From: Methylophaga sp. | Lineage (GTDB): Bacteria > Pseudomonadota > Gammaproteobacteria > Nitrosococcales > Methylophagaceae | Length of the DNA stretch: 62,233 nucleotides | Direction of reading: 5' to 3' | NCBI GenBank assembly: GCA_030148085.1 | Contig: JASBUF010000008.1 | Coordinates: 1 to 62,233 of the forward strand | In this document: positions 18,191 to 27,117 of the stretch, in pieces | How the letters are laid out: each line of letters opens with the position of its first letter | Numbering within the stretch: position 1 is the first letter of the stretch | Made by a program: the position numbers and the translations under genes | The notes under the pieces: generated by a model | Told to the model about the DNA's origin: nothing | The model's input: only the letters and a program-made list of their open reading frames with translations | Databases searched by the model: none

Positions 18191-20371
18191 ATGAATACGG
18201 AGCAAGTCATCAACTTGAATAAGCAAGCGCAATGGGAGGCAGAGGACGGCCATCGTAGTTTTGATGATCCCTTGCTCGGGTGTCTGACAATCCTATCCAA
18301 AATTCTGAATAAACCACATAGCCCGGAGTCTCTGACGGCAGGCTTACCGCTGGTTGATAACCGTTTAACCCCCAAGTTATTTTCCAGAGCCGCTGAGCGA
18401 GCTGGCTTATCGTCAAAAGTAGTTAAACGTTCACTACGTAAAATCTCAAACCTGGTCTTACCTGCGGTCTTGTTACTGCAAGACGCTAACGCCTGCATTT
18501 TGTTGGAAGTGAAAGGTAAACAGGCAAGGGTGATATTCCCCGAAAGTGGTGAGGGTGAGGCAGAGGTCAGCCTGAAAGACCTTGAAGCCAGTTATTCCGG
18601 CTACGCGATTTTTATTAAACCCGTTCATCATTTCGATAAACGCACCGAATACACCGCGATACCTCGCGCTTCGCATTGGTTCTGGGGCACTATCATGCGC
18701 TTCTGGCCGATCTATAGCGAAGTGTTTGTTGCCTCAATTTTGGTCAACAGCTTTGCTCTGGCATCACCCTTGTTCATCATGAATGTTTATGACCGGGTGG
18801 TACCGAACCATGCCACTGAAACGCTGTGGGTACTCGCTATCGGTGTCGCCACCGTGTTTGTGTTTGAGTTACTGCTCCGAACGTTAAGGGCCTACTTTAT
18901 AGATATGGCGGGCAAACGGGCCGATGTGATGCTGTCGTCAAGCATCTTTGAGAAGGTGCTGGCTGTGAAAATGGCAGCGCGTTCCAATTCGGTCGGCTCC
19001 TTCGCAAACAGCATGCAGGAATTTGAGTCATTCCGTGACTTCTTCACCTCGGCAACGCTGACCACACTGATCGACTTACCTTTCGCGTTCCTGTTTATCG
19101 CTGTTATCTGGATGGTGGCAGGGCCGGTAGCCTATGTGCCATTGGCAGTGATTCCGCTGACGATTCTGGTCAGTATTATTATTCAGATTCCGTTAGGTAG
19201 AACGATACAGCATCTGTTCAGACACTCCGGACAACGCAGTTCAACGTTGATTGAGACGCTGACCGGGTTAGAAACCATCAAGAGCATCGGAGCGGAAACG
19301 CCAATCCAGCGTAAATGGGAACAAACCATTGGCTTTATGACGAAATACAGCCAACGTGCACGCTTGTTGTCATCCAGTGCGATTAATTTCACCACCTTCT
19401 TGCAGCAAATGGCGACCATCGCCGTTGTGGTGTTTGGTGTTTACCTAATTACTGAAAATGAGATCACCATGGGGGCATTGATTGCCGCAACGATTCTGAC
19501 GGGCAGAGCGCTGGCACCCATGGCACAACTTGCCGGAATCCTGACTCGTTATCATCAGTCCAAGGCGGCGCTTAAATCACTCAACACTTTGATGAACCTG
19601 CCGGTTGAACGACCCTCGGGACGCGAGTTTTTGCACCGGCCTGAATTCAAAGGCGGGGTCGAGTTCAAAAAAGTTCGTTTTCGTTATCCTAACCAGCCGC
19701 TTGATGCCTTGGTTGACGTGTCTTTCAAAATTCAGCCTGGTGAGAAGGTCGCGTTTATAGGCCGAATTGGCTCTGGCAAAAGCACGATAGAAAAACTGAT
19801 CTTGGGGCTATATGAACCTGATGATGGTGCCATTCTGCTGGACGGTACTGATATTCGTCAGGTGGATCCAGTCGATTTACGCCGTAACGTCGGTTACGCG
19901 CCACAAGATGTGGTGCTATTTTTCGGCAGTATTCGTGACAACATTACCATGGTGGCACCCTTCGCTGAGGATGCAGCTGTGCTGCGTGCAGCCGATGTAG
20001 CCGGTGTGACCGAGTTCGTAAACCGACACCCGTCTGGTTTTGATATGCCGGTGGGCGAGCGCGGTGAAGGCCTGTCCGGTGGACAGCGTCAAAGTGTGGC
20101 TGTTGCTAGGGCCTTGTTGATGGACCCACCAGTCGTGGTATTGGATGAGCCGACCAATGCGATGGACAACAGCACGGAAGAGCGGTTTAAAGGCAAGCTG
20201 GCAGAAGTGCTTCAGGATAAAACCTTACTGCTGGTCACCCACAAAGCATCATTGTTGAGTCTGGTTGACCGGGTCATTGTCATGGATCAAGGTCATCTTG
20301 TTGCTGATGGACCGCGTGATCAGATTCTGGCTGCGTTGAAGAAAGGCCATATTAAAGTGTCTAAAGGATAA
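18191..20371 (+). CDS. Type I secretion ABC transporter (LapB/HlyB-like)
   Basis: Inner-membrane ATPase/permease that drives one-step export of RTX-type proteins. 726 aa: a C39-like domain at about 1-135, six membrane helices at about 155-430, and an ATPase domain with Walker A GRIGSGKST near 523, LSGGQRQ near 627 and Walker B VVVLDEP near 650. In the C39-like domain the Cys region reads DDPLLGCLTIL, but where the catalytic His should be the sequence is LLLQDANACILL, so it is probably a substrate-binding, non-proteolytic domain as in LapB. It forms an operon with the next two genes. Confidence 0.94.
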   Translation: MNTEQVINLNKQAQWEAEDGHRSFDDPLLGCLTILSKILNKPHSPESLTAGLPLVDNRLTPKLFSRAAERAGLSSKVVKRSLRKISNLVLPAVLLLQDANACILLEVKGKQARVIFPESGEGEAEVSLKDLEASYSGYAIFIKPVHHFDKRTEYTAIPRASHWFWGTIMRFWPIYSEVFVASILVNSFALASPLFIMNVYDRVVPNHATETLWVLAIGVATVFVFELLLRTLRAYFIDMAGKRADVMLSSSIFEKVLAVKMAARSNSVGSFANSMQEFESFRDFFTSATLTTLIDLPFAFLFIAVIWMVAGPVAYVPLAVIPLTILVSIIIQIPLGRTIQHLFRHSGQRSSTLIETLTGLETIKSIGAETPIQRKWEQTIGFMTKYSQRARLLSSSAINFTTFLQQMATIAVVVFGVYLITENEITMGALIAATILTGRALAPMAQLAGILTRYHQSKAALKSLNTLMNLPVERPSGREFLHRPEFKGGVEFKKVRFRYPNQPLDALVDVSFKIQPGEKVAFIGRIGSGKSTIEKLILGLYEPDDGAILLDGTDIRQVDPVDLRRNVGYAPQDVVLFFGSIRDNITMVAPFAEDAAVLRAADVAGVTEFVNRHPSGFDMPVGERGEGLSGGQRQSVAVARALLMDPPVVVLDEPTNAMDNSTEERFKGKLAEVLQDKTLLLVTHKASLLSLVDRVIVMDQGHLVADGPRDQILAALKKGHIKVSKG

Positions 20372-20374
20372 AGC

Positions 20375-21706
20375 ATGGCCTGGTTTAAACGAGTTGAACC
20401 CGAAGATATTGAATTTATGTCAGAGGTCAGTGCGGCGACGATGGAAACATCGCCCCGCACCGGCCATTCTCTACTTATCCTGAGCGCCTTATTTTTTGTC
20501 TGTGCTATTTGGTGGGCGAATCAGACCGAGTTGGATGAAGTCACTCGCGGTGAAGGTAAGGTTATTCCCTCCAGTAAAATTCAGGTAATACAGAATCTGG
20601 AAGGCGGTATTTTGTCGGAAGTGCTGGTTAGCGAAGGTCAGCTGGTCGAAAAAGGTGATGTGCTGCTGAAAATCGATGATACCCGTTTTTCATCTACCTT
20701 CGATGAGACCAAGCTGAAATACTGGGAACTGCTGGCCAGAGCATCTCGCCTAGACGCGGAGTCTCAAGGTAAAGCATTAGAATTGCCTGAAGAATTGGTT
20801 AAAGAGCGACCATCATTGGCTGCCGCAGAGCGCAATCTCTATTTGACACGACAACGTGAACTGCAAAGCAGTATTGATGTGCTTGAGCAACAGGCGCGCC
20901 AGCGCCAGCAGGAAATGGCCGAGACACAGGCCAAGCTGAATAAGCTGCGCACCAGTTACGAGCTCAGTAATCAAGAGTTAAAAATGTCCGAGCCACTGGT
21001 CGGGGTAGGCGTCATTTCTGAGGTCGAAATTCTACGTCTGAAACGGACGGTGAATGATTTACGCGGTGAAATGGAAACCACACGCCTCGCTCTCCCACGT
21101 ATTCGTTCAGGCTTGTCTGAGGTCAGACAAAAAATCGAAGATGCCAAAGTTCGCTTTCAATCAGAATCAGCATCCCAGCTAAGTGAAGTTCAGGCTGAAC
21201 TTGGACGCACACAGACAACCGTCGTATCAGCCAAAGATCGGGTTAGCCGGACTCAGGTCCGGGCACCTGTCCGGGGCAAAATCAATCGTTTGATGATCAA
21301 CACGGTCGGCGGGGTTATTCAGCCGGGTGAAGATATCGTTGAAATCGTTCCTGTGGATGACAGCCTGTTGATTGAAGCGCATATCCGGCCGTCAGATATT
21401 GCCTTCCTGCGACCGGGGCAGAATGCGATGATTAAATTCACTGCTTATGATTTTTCGATTTATGGTGGATTACCGGCGACACTGGAGCGGATCAGTGCCG
21501 ATACCATTACCAATGAAGAAGATGAAAGTTTCTATCTGATTTATCTACGCACGGAAAAGAATTATATTGACAGCAGTAAAGGCCCGTTAGAGATTATTCC
21601 AGGTATGACAGTGACGGTCGATATTCTGACAGGTAAGAAATCGGTACTGGATTACCTGTTGAAACCAATTTTAAAAGCGAAAAATGAAGCGCTGAGAGAG
21701 CGTTGA
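20375..21706 (+). CDS. Type I secretion membrane fusion protein (LapC/HlyD-like)
   Basis: Periplasmic adaptor joining the ABC transporter to the TolC-type channel. 443 aa: a short cytosolic N-terminus, one membrane helix (about 29-47), a lipoyl-like half motif (IQVIQNLEGGILSEVLVSEGQLVEKGDVL), a long coiled coil (about 140-285), the second lipoyl half (VRAPVRGKINRL), then a beta-barrel domain. It starts 3 bp after the transporter with AAAGGA. Its stop overlaps the next gene (TGATG). Confidence 0.94.
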   Translation: MAWFKRVEPEDIEFMSEVSAATMETSPRTGHSLLILSALFFVCAIWWANQTELDEVTRGEGKVIPSSKIQVIQNLEGGILSEVLVSEGQLVEKGDVLLKIDDTRFSSTFDETKLKYWELLARASRLDAESQGKALELPEELVKERPSLAAAERNLYLTRQRELQSSIDVLEQQARQRQQEMAETQAKLNKLRTSYELSNQELKMSEPLVGVGVISEVEILRLKRTVNDLRGEMETTRLALPRIRSGLSEVRQKIEDAKVRFQSESASQLSEVQAELGRTQTTVVSAKDRVSRTQVRAPVRGKINRLMINTVGGVIQPGEDIVEIVPVDDSLLIEAHIRPSDIAFLRPGQNAMIKFTAYDFSIYGGLPATLERISADTITNEEDESFYLIYLRTEKNYIDSSKGPLEIIPGMTVTVDILTGKKSVLDYLLKPILKAKNEALRER

Positions 21707-22374
21707 TGGATGGAATCATCTTAATGAGAGAGACCACAACAACTGCAGCGAGTGTGTTCCTGGTGGTCCCTAAACAGGAACAGCGGGCAAAGATTACACA
21801 GACGCTGCCAGATATCTATGCGGTGTCGGAGTTTGCCGATGTAGCGTCTATGCTGGCAGTCGCTCAGGCTGACAAACCACAACTCATTCTGTGTCATCAA
21901 TCCTTTTTTGAGACGGATCATTACGCCGCCTTGGGCAGTATTGCTCAGAAGTGTTCAGACAGCCGGATCATGATTATTGGCCCCCCACGGCCGATGATTG
22001 TCCAAATTGAGGCGCTGAAAGAAGGCGCACGCGGTTATTTCAATGAAGACTTGTCGTTGGAGAAGTTGCATGAAGCATTGCAATTGATTCTGCATGGTGA
22101 AGTCTGGGTTGAACGTCATGTTATCTCCGGACTGATTGATGAATTAACGCACAAGCCTAAGGTGAGTGACGAGCAACGTCAGGCGTTGGAGACCTTGTCG
22201 CCGAAAGAAATGGAAGTTGCAAGGTCGGTGAGTCATGGTGCAACCAATAAGATGATTGCTCGGCAGATGAATATCACCGAGCGAACAGTGAAAGCTCATC
22301 TGACAGCGATATTTCAGAAAATGAACCTGCCTGACAGGTTGTCTTTAGCTATATTTTTTCGGGATTTGCGCTAA
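21706..22374 (+). CDS. LuxR/NarL-type regulator with degenerate receiver domain
   Basis: A 222-aa DNA-binding protein. The N-terminal 130 residues have the receiver fold pattern, but the phosphoacceptor position at the end of strand 3 reads LILCHQSF (Cys63-His64) instead of Asp, so phosphorylation is unlikely. The C-terminal HTH (about 163-220) has the LuxR signature LSPKEMEVA, NKMIARQMNITERTVKAHLTAIFQKM. The ATG at 21706 overlaps the previous stop by one base; ATG 21724 is an alternative. Its place inside the secretion operon suggests control of adhesin or biofilm genes. Confidence 0.88.
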   Translation: MDGIILMRETTTTAASVFLVVPKQEQRAKITQTLPDIYAVSEFADVASMLAVAQADKPQLILCHQSFFETDHYAALGSIAQKCSDSRIMIIGPPRPMIVQIEALKEGARGYFNEDLSLEKLHEALQLILHGEVWVERHVISGLIDELTHKPKVSDEQRQALETLSPKEMEVARSVSHGATNKMIARQMNITERTVKAHLTAIFQKMNLPDRLSLAIFFRDLR

Positions 22375-22453
22375 TTTTTCCATTGCAGCCCAGCTTATGT
22401 TGTAATACAGTTGCTTATGAGCGTAACTTAAAACAATTTTGGACGTTTGACCT

Positions 22454-22484
22454 GCGATGTCTGAGGAGCCGCCGAAAGCATCGC
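22454..22484 (+). other. Leader hairpin upstream of the TolC-like gene
   Basis: GCGATG (22454-22459) pairs with CATCGC (22479-22484) around a purine-rich 19-nt loop containing GAGGAGCCGCC. It ends 20 nt before the ATG of the TolC-like gene. I compared it by memory with c-di-GMP, SAH and ykkC-type riboswitch cores and saw no full match. Function unknown. Confidence 0.3.
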
Positions 22485-22504
22485 TACACTAATAGGATAA
22501 GTAT

Positions 22505-23821
22505 ATGAAACCTCTAGCCATCGTCATCCCTCTCTGTCTGTCGGTTGGCATTGCTCACGCGGATACACTCCAGGAAGCAGTGGACGCCACCGTTAAAACT
22601 AACCCTGATGTTCTTGCGGCTACTCATGAACGACGGGCAGTTTCCAAAGAAATCGATCAAGCTCGAGCTGGCTATTACCCTACGCTAGATTTGGCGGTCG
22701 GCACTGGCTGGGAAATGACAGATAACCCCAGTACTCGTGCAGCAGGCAAGGGCGAAGTCCACCTTAACCGTGATGAAGCCAGCCTCAATCTTCGTCAAAT
22801 GCTATTCGACGGTATGGAAACCAAGAATGAAGTCATGCGCCAAGAAGCGCGTACCAATTCACGATCATACGGCGTATTCAGTTCAGCAGAAAATACCGGT
22901 CTGGAAGCTGTAGATGCCTACCTCAATGTGCTCCGACGCCAAAAGCTGGTAGAACTGGCCCAAACGAATCTGGAAGCACACAAACGTACCCATGACCAAA
23001 TCATGCTGCGTGCTGAACGTGGTGTTGGCCGTGCTGCCGATATGGAACAAAGCTTAGGTCGTCTGGCTCTGGCTGAAGCCAACTTGATGGCAGAGCAAAG
23101 CAATCTCCGTGATGCTGAAACCGCCTACATTCGTGTTGTCGGAATGCCTCCTGCTTCATTGAGCAAACCTGACTCGCCAATTGGCCAAGTACCAGCGAGT
23201 CTGGATGAAGCTATTGCCAGCGCAATCGATAATCATCCGACATTGCGTTTAGCGAATTATGATGTTGAGTCAGCACAAGCGCAACATGCAACGGCAAAAG
23301 CACCGTTTTACCCAGACCTGCATTTGGAATTGGGTACCCGTGCAGACCATGATATCGATGGACAGGAAGGTAAAGACAAAGACATCACCGCGATGCTCCG
23401 TCTTCGCTATAACCTATACAACGGTGGTCGTGATAGTGCACGCCGTGAAGAAACGGCATTCCTGATTAATCAGGCTGCGGAAATTCGTAACAACACGCAC
23501 CGTCAAGTCGAAGAAAGTGTGCGCCTATCATGGAACGCTTGGGAAACAGTAAAAGCGCAAATGGGAGCGCGCGAACAGCACGTGCAATCAAGTGAAAAAG
23601 CGCGTGATGCGTACCAACAGCAGTTCAGCCTGGGTCAACGTACATTGCTGGACTTGCTGGATTCTGAGAATGAGGTATTCAGAGCGCGTACTGCTTTGAC
23701 CAATACTCAGTATGACGAAATGTACGCGATGTACCGCATTCTCAACAGCATGGGCATTCTGCTGCAAAGCCTGAATGTTGAACTGCCTGAGTCAGCTGCA
23801 ACAATTGCAGCGAATGAATAA
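22505..23821 (+). CDS. TolC-family outer membrane channel (LapE/AggA-like)
   Basis: Outer-membrane exit duct of the type I secretion system, 438 aa. A signal peptide ends at AHA-DTL (residue 19-20). Two repeats of the OEP domain with long amphipathic helices follow, including RRAVSKEIDQARAGYYPTLDL near 45 and the second-half counterpart YDVESAQAQHATAKAPFYPDLHLEL near 250. It lies 130 bp after the regulator with its own leader, and a strong terminator follows, so the secretion cluster ends here. Confidence 0.93.
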   Translation: MKPLAIVIPLCLSVGIAHADTLQEAVDATVKTNPDVLAATHERRAVSKEIDQARAGYYPTLDLAVGTGWEMTDNPSTRAAGKGEVHLNRDEASLNLRQMLFDGMETKNEVMRQEARTNSRSYGVFSSAENTGLEAVDAYLNVLRRQKLVELAQTNLEAHKRTHDQIMLRAERGVGRAADMEQSLGRLALAEANLMAEQSNLRDAETAYIRVVGMPPASLSKPDSPIGQVPASLDEAIASAIDNHPTLRLANYDVESAQAQHATAKAPFYPDLHLELGTRADHDIDGQEGKDKDITAMLRLRYNLYNGGRDSARREETAFLINQAAEIRNNTHRQVEESVRLSWNAWETVKAQMGAREQHVQSSEKARDAYQQQFSLGQRTLLDLLDSENEVFRARTALTNTQYDEMYAMYRILNSMGILLQSLNVELPESAATIAANE

Positions 23822-23843
23822 GCTTTACTAAGCTGTATCTATG

Positions 23844-23876
23844 AAAGCCACGACATGAATGTCGTGGCTTTTTTTT
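23844..23876 (+). terminator. Rho-independent terminator of the secretion cluster
   Basis: A 12-bp perfect stem (23844-23855 with 23860-23871) around a TGAA loop is followed by a run of T to 23876. It is a textbook intrinsic terminator 22 bp after the TolC-like gene. Confidence 0.95.
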
Positions 23877-23960
23877 AACGAATCCGGCCATTTTTTTCTG
23901 GTTTAGGAACGTTCATGCTATTATACGAAGCCCGATTGGCGGGTTATTTTAAGAGAGTTC

Positions 23961-24476
23961 ATGAGTAAGCAATCATCATTTACCTACGAAGAATTATTGC
24001 AGTGCGGACACGGCGAAATGTTTGGTCCCGGCAATGCCCAGTTACCCGTACCGAATATGTTGATGATGGATCGCATTACTCATATCGCCAACACCGGTGG
24101 AGCATATGGTAAGGGCGAGATTATCGCCGAACTGGATATTCATCCTGACCTGTGGTTCTTTGATTGCCACTTCCCAGGTGACCCGGTGATGCCTGGCTGT
24201 CTTGGTCTGGATGCAATGTGGCAATTGGTTGGATTTTTCCTGGCCTGGGATGGTAACCCTGGTCGTGGCCGTGCGTTGGGGTCTGGTGAAGTGAAGTTCA
24301 CCGGACAAGTTTTACCAACAGCGAAAAAAGTCACTTACCGTATCGATCTGAAACGCGTGATCGCCCGCAAACTGGTTCTTGCTATTGCTGATGGCACTGT
24401 GTCTGTCGATGGTCGTGAAATCTATGTTGCGAAAGATTTACGTGTCGGCCTGTTTACCTCTACCGACGATTTTTAG
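23961..24476 (+). CDS. fabA: Bifunctional 3-hydroxydecanoyl-ACP dehydratase/isomerase
   Basis: Introduces the cis double bond in anaerobic unsaturated fatty acid synthesis. 171 aa, the same length as E. coli FabA. Catalytic His70 ([12 protein letters not shown]) and Asp84 ([16 protein letters not shown]) sit at the E. coli numbers. It is followed after 9 bp by fabB. The 84-bp upstream gap contains a TTATAC -10 candidate and the small palindrome GAACGTTC, but no operator I can name. Confidence 0.98.
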   Translation: MSKQSSFTYEELLQCGHGEMFGPGNAQLPVPNMLMMDRITHIANTGGAYGKGEIIAELDIHPDLWFFDCHFPGDPVMPGCLGLDAMWQLVGFFLAWDGNPGRGRALGSGEVKFTGQVLPTAKKVTYRIDLKRVIARKLVLAIADGTVSVDGREIYVAKDLRVGLFTSTDDF

Positions 24477-24485
24477 GAATAACTG

Positions 24486-25703
24486 ATGAGACGTGTTGTT
24501 GTCACAGGACTGGGTATTGCTTCCTGTCTGGGTCTGGACGCTGCGACAGTGACGGAATCGCTTCGCACTGGCCGTTCAGGTATTCGTTTCAAGCAAGACT
24601 ATGCCGATATGGGCTTTCGCAGCCATGTAGCCGGCACTATCGATATTGATTTCAAAGAACATATCGATCGTAAGACCTTACGTTTTATGGGTGATGCCGC
24701 TGCCTATAGCTATATCTCTATGCAGCAGGCAATTGCGGATGCCGGCCTGACTGACGAGCAGGTATCCAATATCCGTACCGGTCTAATTATGGGCTCGGGC
24801 GGTGCCTCGTCTGCCAATCAGGTGGAAGCGGCAGACATTCTGCGTGAAAAAGGTCTCAAGCGCATTGGCCCTTACCGTGTGACCCAGGTCATGGGTAGTA
24901 CAACCTCGGCATGCCTTGCGACGCCTTTCAAAATCAAAGGCATTAACTACTCCATGTCCTCTGCCTGTGCTACCAGTGCACACTGTATTGGTACCGCCAT
25001 GGAACAGATTCAGATGGGTAAGCAGGACATTGTTTTCGCCGGTGGTGGTGAAGAAGAACATTGGTCAATGAGTTCTTTGTTCGATGCCATGGGTGCACTG
25101 TCAACAAAATACAACGACACACCGGAAAAAGCCTCGCGTGCTTATGATGCTGACCGTGATGGTTTTGTCATCGCTGGTGGTGGTGGTGTTTTGGTGCTGG
25201 AAGAGTACGAGCACGCCAAAGCGCGCGGTGCAAAAATCTATGCTGAGCTGACTGGCTATGGCGCGACTTCGGATGGTTATGATATGGTCGCTCCATCAGG
25301 TGAAGGTGCTCAGCGCTGCATGCAACTGGCGATGTCGACAATTCGTGGCAAAGTCCAATATATCAACGCACATGGTACTTCAACGCCGGTGGGGGATTTA
25401 GCTGAGCTGGGTGCCATCAAGCGCACCTTTGGTGATGATATCCCTTATGTTGGCTCAACCAAGTCTTTGTCAGGCCATTCATTGGGCGCTGCCGGTGTAC
25501 AAGAGGCCATTTACAGCCTGTTGATGCTGGATAACGATTTTCTGGCAGCATCAGCCAATATTGAAACTTTGGATCCGGAAGCCGAAGGCATGCCGATCCT
25601 GCGTGAACGTATTGATAACGCTGGACTCAAAACAGTGATGTCGAATAGCTTCGGCTTCGGCGGAACGAATGCCTGTCTGGTGTTTGAAAAGCTGGATGAC
25701 TAA
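24486..25703 (+). CDS. fabB: 3-oxoacyl-ACP synthase I
   Basis: Condensing enzyme that elongates the unsaturated acyl chain made by FabA. 405 aa. The thiolase-fold triad is visible as Cys161 ([10 protein letters not shown]), His296 ([11 protein letters not shown]) and His331 (SGHSLGAAG). The C-terminal glycine-rich [11 protein letters not shown] is intact. It is cotranscribed with fabA and ends at a bidirectional terminator. Confidence 0.98.
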   Translation: MRRVVVTGLGIASCLGLDAATVTESLRTGRSGIRFKQDYADMGFRSHVAGTIDIDFKEHIDRKTLRFMGDAAAYSYISMQQAIADAGLTDEQVSNIRTGLIMGSGGASSANQVEAADILREKGLKRIGPYRVTQVMGSTTSACLATPFKIKGINYSMSSACATSAHCIGTAMEQIQMGKQDIVFAGGGEEEHWSMSSLFDAMGALSTKYNDTPEKASRAYDADRDGFVIAGGGGVLVLEEYEHAKARGAKIYAELTGYGATSDGYDMVAPSGEGAQRCMQLAMSTIRGKVQYINAHGTSTPVGDLAELGAIKRTFGDDIPYVGSTKSLSGHSLGAAGVQEAIYSLLMLDNDFLAASANIETLDPEAEGMPILRERIDNAGLKTVMSNSFGFGGTNACLVFEKLDD

Positions 25704-25708
25704 ATAAG

Positions 25709-25734
25709 AAAGCCACCGAAAGGTGGCTTTTTTT
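25709..25734. terminator. Bidirectional terminator after fabB
   Basis: AAAGCCACC (25709-25717), GAAA loop, GGTGGCTTT (25722-25730), then T to 25734. It ends fabAB. Read on the minus strand it also ends the small gene at 25733-25903, with a weaker U-rich tail. Confidence 0.93.
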
Positions 25735-25903
25735 ATTGCAGGTCGTCGTCGGTGACCGGGCCACGCTTACCGGCAACGGCTTCCTGAATCAAAGCAATCA
25801 ACTGCTTTTTCTTATCTGGATCGTCGAGATACTTGGAACTGAAAGTAATACCGAATTTATCGGCATACTGTTTGACCAACATGACGAGAATCGTTTCGTC
25901 CAC
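25733..25903 (-). CDS. Small conserved-looking protein, 56 aa, unknown function
   Basis: A short gene convergent with fabB. It starts at a GTG (25903) with a perfect AGGAG (25914-25910) 6 nt upstream, and ends at 25733 inside the shared terminator. The product begins MDETILVMLVKQYADKFG and is rich in Lys/Asp with alternating helix-like spacing; there is no Cys and no membrane segment. A reading frame of 74 codons on the other strand is less credible because it has no ribosome binding site and would begin in the terminator T-run. I do not recognise a family. Confidence 0.7.
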   Translation of the reverse strand: MDETILVMLVKQYADKFGITFSSKYLDDPDKKKQLIALIQEAVAGKRGPVTDDDLQ

Positions 25904-25956
25904 GCTATACTCCTGTTATTTTTAATCCATCATTATACCGTTACACAGTCTCTTCA

Positions 25957-26721
25957 ATGAAATTGCACTATCAAGAATCTGGCTCAGGTTTGCCCTTGCT
26001 GATCATTCATGGCCTGTTCGGCTCTGCTGATAACTGGCGCAGTATGGCCAAGTATTTTTCCAAGTTTTATCGTGTTATCAGTGTCGATTTAAGAAATCAT
26101 GGTCGTTCGCCACACAGCGATGAGCAGAACTTTGATTTGATGGCTGATGATATCGTGAAGCTATGTGACGATCTTCAACTGGACAAGGTGAGTGTGCTTG
26201 GCCACTCTCTAGGCGGTAAGGTTGCTATGCGTTTTGCTGAAATGCAGTCTGAGAGTGTGCATAAACTGGTTGTCGTGGATATTTCACCTCGCCAATATTT
26301 TAGTCAGCACACCCCGCTGATGGATGCGATGATGGCATTAGATATGGCACAGTTCTCATCGCGTAAAGAGGTAGATGAAGCACTTGCTCCACAAGTCACT
26401 GATCCGGCTGTTCGCCAGTTTCTACTGATGAACTTGCAGTCAGACGAAAACGGTTTGTCCTGGCGGATTAACCTGCCCGCGTTGAAAGCTAACTATCAGG
26501 CCTTGATGGCCCCGGTCTGTGAATTGGCGTTGCTGACAATGCCTAGTCAGTTTATCTATGGCGGCCAATCAGAATACGTGACAGCAGAGGATCGAGTACT
26601 GATTGAGCAGCATTTTACTCAGCCAAGATTTGATGTCATCGACAAAGCCGGACACTGGGTGCATGCTGAACGACCACAACAGTTCAAACAGCTAGTAGAG
26701 GAGTTTCTGTGTGATGATTGA
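25957..26721 (+). CDS. Alpha/beta hydrolase, YbfF-like esterase
   Basis: A 254-aa soluble esterase of the alpha/beta hydrolase fold. The oxyanion segment IIHGLFGSADNW is at 16-27, the nucleophile elbow GHSLGG places Ser84, and the catalytic His is in DKAGHWVHAERP near 231. This pattern matches YbfF-type acyl-thioesterases/esterases. The natural substrate is not known from sequence. The last nucleotides overlap the next gene, so the two are probably translated together. Confidence 0.88.
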   Translation: MKLHYQESGSGLPLLIIHGLFGSADNWRSMAKYFSKFYRVISVDLRNHGRSPHSDEQNFDLMADDIVKLCDDLQLDKVSVLGHSLGGKVAMRFAEMQSESVHKLVVVDISPRQYFSQHTPLMDAMMALDMAQFSSRKEVDEALAPQVTDPAVRQFLLMNLQSDENGLSWRINLPALKANYQALMAPVCELALLTMPSQFIYGGQSEYVTAEDRVLIEQHFTQPRFDVIDKAGHWVHAERPQQFKQLVEEFLCDD

Positions 26722-27064
26722 GCAGACCGTACTGGAGCAGTTGCTGACATTTCGCCGCGAACGTGACTGGGAGCAGTTTCACAATCCAAAAGATGTAGCG
26801 ATTTCCCTGTCTATCGAAGCCGCAGAACTGCTGGAATGGTTCCAGTGGCGTAACCCTGATGAAATCCGAGAGATGCTCAACTCAGACAAACGTGAGCAAC
26901 TGGAAGATGAAATCGCCGATGTTGCGGTCTATCTGAGCTACCTATGTCATGACCTCGGCATTGATTTGAATCAGGTGGTCAAAAATAAAATGGCCAAGAA
27001 TGCGGCTAAATATCCGAAGGATCGCGTCAAAGGCCGGGCGGATAAGTACAACGAGTATTCCTAA
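26711..27064 (+). CDS. MazG-like nucleotide pyrophosphohydrolase
   Basis: A 117-aa all-alpha NTP pyrophosphatase of the MazG/RS21-C6 type, which hydrolyses dNTPs or damaged nucleotides to NMP and PPi. The metal site is visible as EAAELLEWFQW (about 31-41) and DEIADVAVYLSYL (about 63-75). The start is a GTG at 26711 (AGAGGAG 7 nt upstream) or the next codon ATG 26714. It overlaps the esterase gene by about 10 nt. Confidence 0.87.
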   Translation: MMIEQTVLEQLLTFRRERDWEQFHNPKDVAISLSIEAAELLEWFQWRNPDEIREMLNSDKREQLEDEIADVAVYLSYLCHDLGIDLNQVVKNKMAKNAAKYPKDRVKGRADKYNEYS

Positions 27065-27117
27065 TAATGCTAGGATTTGGCTTTTGTGACGCGGCACAGC
27101 CGCATTCAGGATAAACC

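Noticed and set aside
22454-22484. c-di-GMP riboswitch before the TolC-like gene
   Set aside because: The conserved GEMM core and tetraloop-receptor segments are not present.
25736-25960. 74-codon plus-strand frame after fabB
   Set aside because: It begins in the terminator region without a ribosome binding site and opposes a better small gene on the minus strand.
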